Assembly: GCA_932521025.1 (NCBI GenBank)
Contig: OW051473.1
Coordinates: 11,656,001-11,720,000 of the forward strand
Direction: 5' to 3'
Length of the DNA stretch: 64,000 bases
Origin: Oscheius onirici
Taxonomy: Eukaryota > Nematoda > Chromadorea > Rhabditida > Rhabditidae
The notes under the pieces are model-generated. The model did no database searches and was not told where the DNA came from. It saw nothing but the letters and a program-made list of their open reading frames with translations. Positions within the stretch are counted from its first letter, which is position 1. Each line of letters starts with the position of its first letter. Below, piece by piece: positions 1 to 10,718 of this stretch. Position numbers and translations under genes: made by a program.

Positions 1-3000
1 GCATTGCGCTCCATTATCAGGCACTCACACCTTTGAGCTAATCCCTCTGTTTGACTGACCCTACTCGGTAAATAATTGTATCTTGTGGGTCAGTCGAGCA
101 TGTATCTCAGCACATCTGACGGCAAATTTACTCAGTTGCAGTGTGAAACATGCTTGTCCACGAGTTCTAGAGTTCCCAGACCTTTTGTCTCATAAAGAAA
201 ATTTCTGGCATAAACTAAAGCCGTCACATTCGGCAAAGAAAGAAAAAAAGATTCGGCAAAAAAAGAAAGTCTTACTGTATCATTTTTGAGAGTACTAATG
301 GACCGGCTGGTAGTAAATAGGGTCCCCTCGCAGCTGGATGTCATCGTCGGAAGGCAGATGCGCGAAAAAAAGGAGCCTCCAGGTCCGTGCCAAGAGCCAA
401 TATGGTCTGTTACACAGCGAGGACTGTTTGGTCGTCTTAAGCAGGAACAAACGTACTGTGTCCAGCAAATAACAACATTTGAGTAAACTTAGTGAGAACA
501 AGTCTCTCCTATCCAGGCCCTCTTTCCAGCGCGTTCATTTATTATCAGTATGTACAGTTCAGATTATGACAGCTTAGAGGGGCCTCTTCCAGGTGTTTCC
601 TTGTCTATCGGCCCTTCCCTGTATTGATCAGCCCTCTTCTCCTTCAACAGTGTAAGTTCAAAATTCTGTAGAATACTATCTCCCCCACTTTCCTCGAAAA
701 ACTGGACCCGTGGCCACGACGACAGCAGCCAGCAATGACGACCTCGGGGCGACTAATCCGCTCATCGGCGGGCCACAATTCCGTAGTTCTGAATAGAGCG
801 AGCCAGTTCATGATCGCCTGCATAAAAACCATGCCGTGATTTACAAGTATGCGCCAACTATTCGCTGACTTCGTAATTGCTTGTAAAACGTGACTTGGGG
901 GCTGTAAATGGTTCGGAACTAGGTGGCAGGAAAGAGAGAGGCTAGCACACGAAAACGGAATAAAAATCTGTCCCCACGTGTTTCTGTGTGGCCCCAGCTG
1001 TCTGTTTGAGCGTATTGCTGCTATGGACTGACGCATCTTACGCAAGAGAATTAGCAGTACAAGCACCTGGCACATCTGATGTAACCCCCCAGTCGCGGAT
1101 ATGTTACAGTACAAACAGGATGTGGACCTTTTTCGATGAATTCTAGTCCCTCTCTAGTCCTTTTGCTCAGGGTGTCGTAGGAGAAATAGACTGGCTGCTA
1201 CCGTATGACGGGGAGACGGCTAATTTCCCACGGCTAGGATGGACCCTCCGCACCAACATTTGCATAAGGATGCAGCTGACTGCCGCCTAGTGCCATTTGT
1301 AGCCAATAATGAGGACCGGAAAGCACCTCCCTAGCCAAAAAATGACTTGATCAATGGGAGAAAACCAACACTAGTGACATCTGCCTTCGCCTCTAAGCCA
1401 AACTGACAGGGACATCTCCCGCAGTGTTCTGGTTGACAACTTGACTAACATGTCCTCAACTGACCCTAATCTCTTATGAGTTCAAACTTTTTCTAAAATC
1501 GATCAAGACTGCAAGATGCAATGTTTGGCGACTGGAAGGAAGAACGCCAAGAGAGCGACTACGGTACCTGGCTATTAGTGTACACAGTCTCGCGAAGTGA
1601 CTCTCCTGTCCAGTGCCTTTTCACAACTTTTCAAGTTTTCCTTTAGCCTAAATATTTCCGGATAGACGGCTACGGATGCGGTAACTTTGGCGGCAGGTCA
1701 AGCATTAGGCGAGTCTAGAGATTACGGTATTCTATGAGTATTCATGTGCTATTGAGTGGAAAACTATAGCCTATAATTAGAAGGGACCGCTTATGCGGTA
1801 AGGGTTTTTACCGCAATATAGGTTATTGTTAAGAAAACGAATGTTTGAGGCAGTTTAAGGGACTGGAAATATTTCACAAGCCTGGAAACGACCAGCTTCT
1901 CAGTCAATTGACTCATGGACATGGACCATAAGCTAAAGAGGGCAGCTGATTCTATATATTTGTTTACGGCTTGGAATGAAATCTCATTAAAGCCCCTTAA
2001 AGAAAGATAGTCAAGATGAGTAGATATTCAGATGTTAACGTGATAGTACGGTCGAGGACGCTGCCAATAAGTTTGACAAGGCGTGACCCCGTATTAGCAC
2101 TTGCGCAAGCAGTGGAGTGCCTAGATTGTAGAGCTCCATAGAGAGAGTCGCGCAATGGGAACAACTGATCGCTCCTGATAACAGACAAGCGTGACAGCAC
2201 CCGGTCTCTCTTTCTAATGGGATTGCTTCACAGAGAGACAATAGGTAGTATGGAAACGACATCAGTTCGGGTAGAATTCTGCCGGTGCGAGAGGGCGGCG
2301 GCGTCCGGGATGAGAAGCGCTCAGCCGCGCTCATCCTCTAAACCTTTGCAAAACCTCTACCTCCGCCACACTCTTGGGTCAGTTAACTCTTCTGGTCAAA
2401 GATATAGGTCCCCGGGTGTGACCAGCTTCAATTTTTTGAAGCTAACACGGTTGAAGCATACTGCGCGGGCACCTGGCCGCACGTGGCCTTTTAGACCAGC
2501 CGCTAATCCACACTTGGCCTATTGTGTGTTGCCGACGGTCTCTATCGTCAAATATAGTCAGATATGACCTGTGCAATGTGTCAGTACATATTTGTGGTAC
2601 ACGGTGTCGGCAAACCCCTTACAATTTTTGGCAGCAGGAAAAGTTTAACTCTTGTGGTGGTCCGACACACGAATTTTCGGATCATGCGCAGATTAGAGGC
2701 ATACGGTAGACCGAAATGAGAGCAGCAAGAAACCTGTTTTGATGCCTGTAATGATGCCTCTCTCGTCAGGGAAACAGTTTCGACCGAGGACGAGGATTAT
2801 GAACATGACAAACAGGTCTCACTCTTTACAATGTTTCAGTTACCAGAACTCACGTGGTCGGGTCTTGATATTGATGATTTGCACTAGAGATTTGTCCGCA
2901 AGAAAAAACAGACCAAGTTAAACCCTTCTAAACGATATGACTATTATCCGGTGCTTTGCAACTTGTATCCCATGCCGCGAGAGATGATCCGGCGATTCCA

Positions 3001-4522
3001 GTAGTATTTGTTAAAGATCATGAGGCCTTCAGGGGATACTATTTCCTCTGGAGCTTTGTTGGGAAACAGAAGCCATCCTCCTGACGCCTGGATTAGAGAC
3101 CTAATAGCTGCCATCTGTAGGAGAGCACCTTGCCCAACAGGATCATCCCATGATCGTCGCGCCAAAAAGTCCGAGTTACAAGCATACAATTGACTCTCCT
3201 TTTGAATCACTCCCGCCTGGACAAACAGTTTTAATGCGTGGCCGTCGAGTACCAATTTCTTTAGTGTCAAAACTTGGTATGGCAAATATCCGTTCTATTC
3301 TTATCTCAACTGAACAACAACGTTCACACTTATCATAAGGAAAGGATTCTACCGTATGCTATTATCACGGAGAGGGGGATAATCAGCCATTGGGCAGATG
3401 AAGAAATGGCCATTAGAAGTATTGCTTACGTCTACAGTCGGCAAATCCCGGCAGCTCAGCCTGCCTCCTGAGCCATTTCTAGATTTGTTGCCAGTCGAAT
3501 GTGGCACCATAATCATTTCGTCTGCTCCACCTTTTATACATTCGTCCCTTTACTACTTTATGAACTGGGTGCTTTCTCATACAGTAACCTCTAGGTCCTT
3601 TGCACCTCTCGGATTGTCACATTTCGCACGCTCTCTATTCAGCTAAGACTGAAACCGCTTGTTGAGAAGCAGAATCGTGCGGCTTCTCGTCCCTGTTTGT
3701 GACCGGCTACCGTATTCGTGCCGCGACAAACAGTCTTCGCACAAAACAAAGAATTCAGCGGCGGCCAATGGTTGCCGCAAGAGGCGGGGCCTTCAGACCG
3801 TCCAAAGCTGGAGAGAACGGGCCGGGGCGTGGCCTCAACGTCGAAATAGCACGATGAGGAGGAGAGAAGAGAAAGGGCGGTGCTTCGGATTGTGGGAAAT
3901 CGCATTGGGAGCAGCTGAGCCCCTCACGCACCGTAGCCAACCGTCTAATTCCAGTAGGACTTATCGTAATCCGTGGATGATGTGATAGGCTTATCGCGTC
4001 GAGACCGCTCATCCTCATAGAGACCCTAAAGCGCCATTTGGCAGAACTGTCCACAACTTTTGACACATTCCGCAGAGTTCAGCAGGGTCTCTTGAAGATG
4101 GCAGTCTCGGCAGGTAGGCCTCTTTCACTTCATAAATTTTTCCCAACGACCAGAGCTAAACCTCAGACTTTTTCCAATCCTTATTCTTCTTTCATTTTAA
4201 CATCTTTTCTCTCTTTAAATCATTTTTTGTCAGTTTCGATGCTGACATTACTTTCATATATAATGTGACTCATTCTCTCAATATTTTTGCTCATAATTCC
4301 TTATCATTTTCCGAAGATTAACTCCAAAAATACGTCAACTAGATGGTTTGTAAACTGTTTGCTAGAGACGACAACTCTTTTCCTCACCTAAAACCAGATC
4401 AGAAGTATACAAATCCTAGAAAACTGCGATTTAAGTATATCTCCGCCCGAGCATTCCATTCCTACAAATGAGCATTTCAGTTTCTTTCGAAAATTTTGGC
4501 TTTTCTAAAATAGACTTTTCAG
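1..4522. other. Gene-free stretch upstream of the OTX gene
   Basis: I find no coding region I can support. Open frames here are short, lack recognisable domains and do not join through splice sites. About 3.74-3.91 kb is noticeably GC-rich (purine-rich GAGGAGAGAAG-type sequence next to GCGGGGCC). The last ~400 bases before the homeobox gene are AT-rich. It may hold regulatory sequence for the homeobox gene, but no specific site can be named. Confidence 0.5.
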
Positions 4523-5765
4523 ATGAACGGTTATATCCCAGTTTCCGCTTCAAACATGTCCTCAATGGCCAACATGACCGCTGCTTACTTTTCCAAAGGA
4601 GCCTATGCAGCCGCTCCGCATCTCGGTTTCTCTGCTCCAGCTCCTCACACCTTTCCGATGGCTACAATGGGCTACATTGGTGGCACATTGGGTGACTGTC
4701 AGCAAGGCTTGTCTTGGAATGCTGCGGCTCCACCAAGGTACTGAAATTTTGCAAGAGTTTACTATAAGGAAACTTAGAAAGCAACGTCGTGAGCGCACAA
4801 CCTTCACTCGTCAGCAGTTGGACATTCTTGAGAGCTATTTCGCCAAGACTCGCTATCCAGACATCTTCATGCGTGAGGACATGGCCACCAGGATTCAATT
4901 GCCAGAGAGCCGTGTCCAGGTGAGCTTAGATATCTCTTTAGCTAATTGTGTGTGCTGATCCCCCCTTTCGAAAATATATATGACAATTTCTGGTACTCTG
5001 CGAGTGGTAGGAAAGTGTGTGGCGAGGCCGTCAAATCATTGATTTCTGACGAATTCCACACACTGCGGGGGAAAGTGAGAGAGAGACTGCGGGTGTACCG
5101 TAATCCAGAAAGCAAACAGCATGAACATCGATTCTCGTTGCAGGTGTGGTTCAAAAACAGGCGTGCCAAGGCCCGTCAGCAGAAGAAAGCCCAGAGCAAT
5201 GGGATGGGCAGCAGTGGATCCAGCAGCGGCTCTTCCAGTGGCGATGGTTCTACCGGAGCCGGAAGTGACGACGTAGCTGTAAGTTTTTATCGCCCTTGAC
5301 CAGTAGCGCTTGTTTGTATCCCATCTGCCTTTTTGTTTTCTCCGTCACGCTCGCCTAGCCTCGGAGCTTCCATGTTTGTGGCGCACTACCGTAGCGACTA
5401 AAGTGCAAACAATATCGTCAAACATTGTGCTTCAATATCAGATTTTTCAGGTAAAGGCAGAGGAGAGCAATGATGCTCCAATGGAGCCACAGTCTCCCTC
5501 GTCCATAACTGATGCCGATACCAAGCCGGTTGTCTCGTCATATCTGTCCACAGTTTCACCTTCGGCCTACGGAACAAACTCTACCTTCCGTCCCCAGCCG
5601 TATACAGTTCCCTACGGTTCGTTTTTTAAGCTACTCGTTATAAAAATCCAACTTTTAGGAACCTACCCCGGTGTCGAGTACACTTTCCAGCAATACGCTC
5701 AGGCGGCCAGCTCCACCACTAACCCGACCTATCTGGACAGCTGGAAGTTCCAGCCTCTTAACTAG
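4523..5765 (+). CDS. OTX/Otd-class homeodomain transcription factor
   Basis: Sequence-specific DNA-binding transcription factor of the orthodenticle class; nematode members (ttx-1, ceh-36, ceh-37) specify sensory neurons. Five exons with consistent phase: 4523-4737, 4778-4919, 5144-5278, 5451-5616, 5659-5765, giving 254 aa. The homeodomain begins at the exon 1/2 join ([12 protein letters not shown]) and ends in exon 3 with [13 protein letters not shown]. The Lys after WF is the K50 residue typical of OTX/bicoid-type proteins. Exon 3 ends in a Ser/Gly-rich linker. The protein ends [10 protein letters not shown], matching the WKFQ-type OTX tail. The start codon directly follows TTTTCAG, suggesting a trans-splice acceptor. 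Intron 1 is only 40 bp. Which nematode paralogue it is cannot be decided here. Confidence 0.93.
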
Positions 5766-7007
5766 ATACTCCTCTCTATTTAACCCGTTGTTTTCTTAAC
5801 CTGTAGAGCATCGCGCGGTGTCATCCCATCCCTCCCAAGTTACGCAATGTGTCTTCCGGGCATTAATCCCTCCTGCCCTCGAGATTCTCAATGAGATGTA
5901 AAAGACTTTTTGTCTTCATTCCTTAGCGTTCAGTTCAAAGCAAGCTTTATCCATTTCCTAATTGTTCTCCTCCGCTTTTGTGTCCGTCTCTCCGTTCTGT
6001 ATAAAATCTCATAATATTTTTTTGATAATCTCCGCCCTCCTCTATATGTATTTGGACGCACCCACCCACACAAAGCCCCCTCACGCAATGAATGTGACTT
6101 CTGAAACTAGTGATTGCAGAAAATGTTAAAGGTATATTATTTTTCGTAGGAAATACCTCGAGAATAAATATTGTACAGTAAGAAGTGCTTTGGCTGATAA
6201 AATGGATACTGATTTTTTTTGAGCAGCTTGAATTCGAATAAAGTAGTCAAACTGAATCATAACAGCAGACTGAAACGCGGCTTTTTGGAGAGTATATTTT
6301 CTAAAAAAGTATCATATTTTTGGTTTCTATCGGTGAATCCAGTGTGGATGACAAGTCCCGTTCAGCATGATGAGCTTAGTTCAGCGTGACTACTAAGTTC
6401 TTTCCGATGGGATCACAACTGTAAGGACGTTGTCATTATACAATTGCTCTGGAAGGTTTAACTGAATAACTCCTATTTTCAGAAAGTGATGAAGTTTTTG
6501 TCAAAAAAAAAAGTGTTTCAAACGCTGCCATAATAGAGAAACTGGAAGGCACGAGAGCCCAAATGGGTCAGCCAGCTACTCACTCTTCAGACCAATTCGT
6601 TCACACATTTCTGAGTAAAGTGTTTCGGTTTTAGACCTAATTTGACTAAATCATAACTCCATTATTTCTCAATATCAAAAGCATTTGAAAGGATATAGCT
6701 GGACTACAACCTACTAAAATATAGGTTCAATTTTAAGAGGAGTAATGTAAAACAGCGTATCTTGGAAAATTCAGCTGCTCTTCCCAGGTCTGTTGAAAAT
6801 GTAGTTATTTTTGAGAATTTTGCTTTTCGGAACTTCTTACGTTTGCCAGTTCTTAGCTCCTGAATTCTTGATCTTTCCCGAATCTTGGCAGTATCTTTTT
6901 TCGCACATGCCTATCAGTTCTTTTTTTGCGCTGACCTCACTGCAGTTCGTTACAAAGCCGTTGAGCAAATATATGCAGAAGACAGAGGCTTATGAAACGT
7001 TTATTAG
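5766..7007. other. 3' flank between OTX and collagen genes (convergent)
   Basis: AT-rich sequence without a supported gene. AATAAA occurs at 6163-6168 and 6237-6242, either of which could serve polyadenylation of the homeobox transcript. The short open frame at 6811-7011 has no recognisable features. Confidence 0.5.
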
Positions 7008-8149
7008 CTAAGCACCGAAGAAACTTTTGTACGAAGTTTCGTCAAAGGTTTCTTGCATACCATCTTCGGGAAGAGTGTTAGCTGGAGCGTAGTTGTCGTT
7101 TAGATCGGACTGAATCTTTTTTGAGTCGATATAAAGAGAATTTACCTCAATAGGAGCCGGAGCGTTCATCGGGGCGATGATTGTGTTAACACCACAATCG
7201 GAAGGACAGTAAGGAGCGGGAAGACCAGGCTCTCCGGGAGATCCAAACGATCCCCTTTCTCCAAAATCACCAAACTTTCCAGTTGCTCCAATGGATCCCT
7301 GTCCACCAGGGTTGCCGGGAATTCCTCTCTCCTTTGACGGACGACCAGCAGCTCCGGGTGGTCCTTTAGAACCTTGGGGTCCTATAAGACCTGGAGGTCC
7401 ACGGATTCCTTCTCCGGCTGAAAAAGTACAAAATTGAAATTTTTCGAGAAAACTAACCAATAGCATTATCTCCTCTAAGTCCTTGAACACCACGAGTACC
7501 AGGATTTCCTTCTCCTCCAGGGTTTCCGGGTCTACCATGATCACCATGAGTTCCTTCCTTTCCGGGATGACCTGGCTCTCCGGCAGTTCCGGATCTTCCA
7601 TTTAGACCGCGTTCTCCCTGTGGTCCACGAGGTCCAGGGGGTCCACCAGGACAGATTGAACAGGGCAGATCTGGTTGAGGATCCAATTCCACGTCTTCTC
7701 CATCAGATCCGGGTCGGCCAGGACTTCCAGGTCCTCCAGGCTCTCCATCAGCTCCAGGAGTTCCTTCTTCTCCCATAGTTCCAGAGGGACAATGAAGACG
7801 GGTACATTCTAAACTTTTCTGCTGCTTACTGAAGACAAAAAGAACTTACGGCTGCACTTGTGAAGTACTCCTTTAGGAGCGATTTCCTCTTCCAGGCTTC
7901 TGGGAATACGGAGAGAACGTCTCATTTCCGAAAGCTCAGCCCAGATATCCTTAGCCTTGATCTAAACCTCGGATTTTTTTATATTTTAAGTGACAACTTT
8001 ACCTTAAAAGAGCTCGCCCTAGCACTAGTCTCATCTCTCAGTGAACCGGCAGAGTTGCAGATCAGAGAAACTGATAGGATTGATGCGAGAGTGCAGAAGA
8101 TAGACAAGCCAATTGTTGCCTTCGCAGCAGTTTCATAGGAAGGACCCAT
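7008..8149 (-). CDS. Nematode cuticle collagen
   Basis: Structural collagen secreted by the epidermis and assembled into the cuticle. Four exons on the minus strand: 8149-8003, 7961-7850, 7808-7458, 7417-7008; 339 aa, with introns of 41, 41 and 40 bp that keep frame. Residues 1-~65 form the nematode cuticle collagen N-terminal domain, with a membrane/signal-anchor stretch (IGLSIFCTLASILSVSLIC) and KAKDIWAELSEMRRSLR, whose basic end resembles the subtilisin cleavage box. Cys pairs (CTRLHC, PCSIC) flank the Gly-X-Y tracts, and CPSDC closes the triple-helical part. A non-collagenous tail of about 50 residues follows. The Gly-X-Y run is interrupted at the exon 3/4 join (DNAIAGEG). The exact member of this large family cannot be named. 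Confidence 0.92.
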
Positions 8150-8412
8150 AGTCTAAAATATTTCGGATCGTACGAGGGAGAAGATAAGGAAAGCGACTGG
8201 CAGCATATTAGGCCGCGCTCGTCGGAATACGGGCCTTGACACAATATCCAGCCGGATCAACAGATAACTCGAGAGATAACGGGAGCTTTTAATACCTACA
8301 AAATTACGTTTGCACCACGAGAAAAAAGGTAGAGCTCAATTTGATAAGCAGCAGTCAACTTTTAACAGAACCGTAGTTCTCCACCGCTTTGTTACCGAAA
8401 TTTTAAATCTTT

Positions 8413-8455
8413 TGTCACGCCCTGAGGCCAGCCCCACGAGACCAGGGGTGTGACA
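8413..8455. repeat. Short imperfect hairpin (TGTCAC...GTGACA)
   Basis: TGTCACGCCCTG at 8413-8424 faces CAGGGGTGTGACA at 8443-8455, giving an imperfect stem of about 12 bp around a GC-rich loop. TGTCAC...GTGACA ends resemble edges of some LTR or foldback elements, but no coding part or second LTR is visible. A short GACAGTCT-type tandem repeat follows at about 8607-8636. Confidence 0.5.
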
Positions 8456-8809
8456 CTTTGTTGAACTCGACTAGCTATACGAAACGGAGGAAACGAATAC
8501 GATTTCTAATGACAAGGCTTTAAATAACAGCTCGTGTTTACAATGACGACTATCCAGTAACGGAGTAGAACATACAATGGTCGAAAAAAGGGTCAGCCGG
8601 CATTGTGACAGTCTGACAGTCTCTGACAGTCTGACAAGACGAAAGACCAGGATTCTATCATTGTCTTGCAGGCTCCAATATTGTTTTTCCGGCTAAAGAT
8701 GTTTTTTGTTCGACAAAAGTCTCGATCTATCAAAACGTTTCAAACTTCGATATGAGCAGTAACGCCTGGCGTGGCACGTAGGGGTTCGATGAAAGAGCGC
8801 CGCCGCCGC

Positions 8810-8881
8810 GGGCCGAAAGCTCAGTGGTAGAGCAGTTGAGTTGCAATGAGACAGGTCCCGGGTTCGAGTCCGGTTGGTCCA
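8810..8881 (+). tRNA. tRNA-like sequence, probably a pseudogene or SINE head
   Basis: The 72 bases have a pairable acceptor stem (GGGCCGA with TTGGTCC, using two G-U pairs), a good D arm (GCTC-AGTGGTA-GAGC) and a perfect RNA polymerase III B box (GGTTCGAGTCC), with an A-box-like AAGCTCAGTGG. The anticodon stem has mismatches and the T arm is one base short or mispaired, so no anticodon can be assigned safely (TGC would be read in one register). I regard it as a decayed tRNA gene or a tRNA-derived repeat head. Confidence 0.45.
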
Positions 8882-9480
8882 ATGGTTTTTACCTTTACCT
8901 CTGTGTCGAGTACGTTATAGAGCACTTTCGCATTACAAAGCATTTGGCATTAACTTTATCCAGTATTGTGGGCAGTTTCAATATAATTAGTGACAAAATT
9001 TTGCAAATCTGAATAAAAGTCCTTATTCGCTTCTTCTTCTCCGCTTCCTTCTCTCGACAGTTTCTCATTTTCATCAGCCAGAAACTGCCATTCGATTCTC
9101 ACTATAGAGTCCATGACTGGGCATCCAAAAGCAATCTGCCTTAAAATGCTGCAAAAACTCTTTAAGGCGCATCTCCTGTTGCAAAAGTTGTATCGGTTGT
9201 TGTAGCTATTGAAACTGTCCAATATTGTTCTTGTAAAGTAAAACATAACATCGTTCGTCGGTTTCAGCACAATCTCATCAATCGGCTTTCGAGTGAAGTT
9301 TCTGCGTTCAGAAACTCCGTCCAGAACTTCCAGTTAATCGTAGATGGCCGAATTTAGCATAGTGCTACGGATTCGAAGAAACTAAAGAAATTACTTATCT
9401 TTAATACTAAAGTGCAATGGTGCCTGTGGCTGACTCTGTGGCTGTGTTTGTCTATTTGTTTGTCCCTGGCCACGAAATTT

Positions 9481-9547
9481 GGTGTATTGTTAAGAGTCGC
9501 CGCTGTTATCCAGACGATTCGGGTTCGATTCCTCTCCTCGGCAAATA
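9481..9547 (+). other. Possible tRNA relic with B-box-like motif
   Basis: GGGTTCGATTCC, a good polymerase III B box, lies near 9521-9532 in sequence that otherwise does not fold as a tRNA. It immediately precedes the SINE target-site duplication, so the SINE appears to have inserted into this older tRNA-like sequence. Confidence 0.3.
9533..9547. repeat. Left target-site duplication of SINE
   Basis: The 15-mer TCTCCTCGGCAAATA here is repeated exactly at 9809-9823, bracketing the tRNA-derived element. Confidence 0.75.
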
Positions 9548-9808
9548 AAAGATAAAGTTTACCCCGTAATCAACGCCAGAGTAAGCTCAATTGCGTGCGG
9601 GTCTAATCTGAGGGGCCAGAGAAATCAGGCTTACGTTCTATAATCTGGATAGGTGCCAAGCCTGACTCCAAGAACGCTTTATCTTCGTAGCATGCTACTA
9701 CCAATTTACCGATCTCGGGGGGATGGATGCCTTGGTTGGGCAGAAGCGGGTTTGAACTTGGGACCTTTAGGTTGACGCTGGCGCCTCCTACCACTGCGCC
9801 ATCTCGCT
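9548..9808 (-). mobile_element. tRNA-derived SINE
   Basis: About 261-bp element read on the minus strand from 9808. Its 5' part carries an A box (complement of 9787-9800, GGCGCAGTGGTAGG) and a B box (complement of about 9748-9762, containing AAGTTCAAACCC) at tRNA spacing. The body of roughly 150 bp is not tRNA-like, and it ends in a TTTATCTTTT-type tail. Exact 15-bp direct repeats flank it, the signature of target-primed reverse transcription. No partner LINE with the same 3' tail is obvious in the window; the LINE at 32.4 kb has a different tail. Confidence 0.75.
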
Positions 9809-9823
9809 TCTCCTCGGCAAATA
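9809..9823. repeat. Right target-site duplication of SINE
   Basis: Exact copy of 9533-9547 (TCTCCTCGGCAAATA). Confidence 0.75.
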
Positions 9824-9881
9824 TTTTTGCTAAATTGTTTTGAGTAGGAAATAGAGTCATGGTGACCGGTAGGGGATCCGG

Positions 9882-10085
9882 GACCGGTTGACTAGAGGGG
9901 AAGGATCAGAATGGATACGAAGAGATCAGGTGAGTGGGGAAGGGATCAGAAGAGATCGATTGGCTGGAGAAGAGAGCAGAAGAAATCGGTTGATTGGGAA
10001 AGGGATCAAAAGAGACCGGTTGACTGGGGAAAGGATCAAAAGAGATCGGTTGACTGGGGGAAGGGATCAGTTGACTGGGGAAGAT
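9882..10085. repeat. 30-bp minisatellite, about 6.5 copies
   Basis: Tandem units of 30 bp, each of the form GATCGGTTGACTGGGGAAAG followed by GATCAAAAGA, with a few substitutions per copy; the last copy is truncated. Because 30 is divisible by 3, the array stays open in more than one frame and mimics a repetitive charged protein (RDQKRSVDWGK-like). I see no initiation context or splice structure, so I do not call a gene. Confidence 0.8.
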
Positions 10086-10718
10086 ACAGTCCGGGCAATA
10101 AGTTTTATGTTTTAGTTCTAATAATTTCCACTCCTATGTTTCTTACTTGTACAACATTTAACCAAGCAATATCCATTGACTTAGTTACAATGAGCATATC
10201 AGTGAACCAAAAAGTCAAAACGACCAAAAGGGTCATTGGCCTGCAAATGAGACCATAACTTTGCGGCATTGGTACCCATTGAAGACAGCACTTATACGTT
10301 TTGGCATGTTCTGCGACTATTTAGATCAGATAAAGGGCTTTCCAACCCATTTTGAAAAATTGTAAAAGGTTAAGAATTCACAGAGATATGATGGTTTGAA
10401 GTTGGGTAAAAATCGGAGTTTGCGAAACGGTTTTCTCGGAAATGGTCGAATGGTTCGGTCTCAAAATCGGGGCGGTAATTGGTACCACCTAGATGCATGC
10501 CGCCCACAGAGAATTGGCTTGATTCTCTTATCTAGGAAGGCTAGGATATAGGAAGGGGTCCAAAAAGTGGTTGCGTTCAAAACTCTGTCACAACTCGCAG
10601 AAGCCATCTAGAGGTCTAAATTTTTGGCACAATGTAGCCCAGATAACAGATTTTTGATAGCTAATTTAGAAGAAATATTATGGCCAAAAGGATCAAAATT
10701 TATTGCCCGGGCTGTATC
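10083..10718. repeat. Inverted repeat pair bracketing about 590 bp
   Basis: GATACAGTCCGGGCAATAAG at 10083 onward (to 10106) recurs inverted at 10695-10718 with two mismatches over 24 positions. Weaker similarity may extend inward. It could be the ends of a non-autonomous DNA element that the minisatellite abuts, but no target-site duplication is clear. Confidence 0.45.

Noticed and set aside
644..1114. 156-codon minus-strand open frame
   Set aside because: No domain, no splice context, no start context, and composition like the surrounding non-coding DNA.
7860..8138. Plus-strand open frame over the collagen N-terminus
   Set aside because: It is the antisense shadow of collagen exons 1-2, whose minus-strand reading gives the expected domain.
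8810..8881. Calling a functional tRNA-Ala or tRNA-Cys
   Set aside because: The anticodon stem and T arm do not pair properly in either register.
9888..10258. Repetitive charged protein encoded by the minisatellite
   Set aside because: Openness follows from a 30-bp period; more than one frame is open and there is no gene structure.
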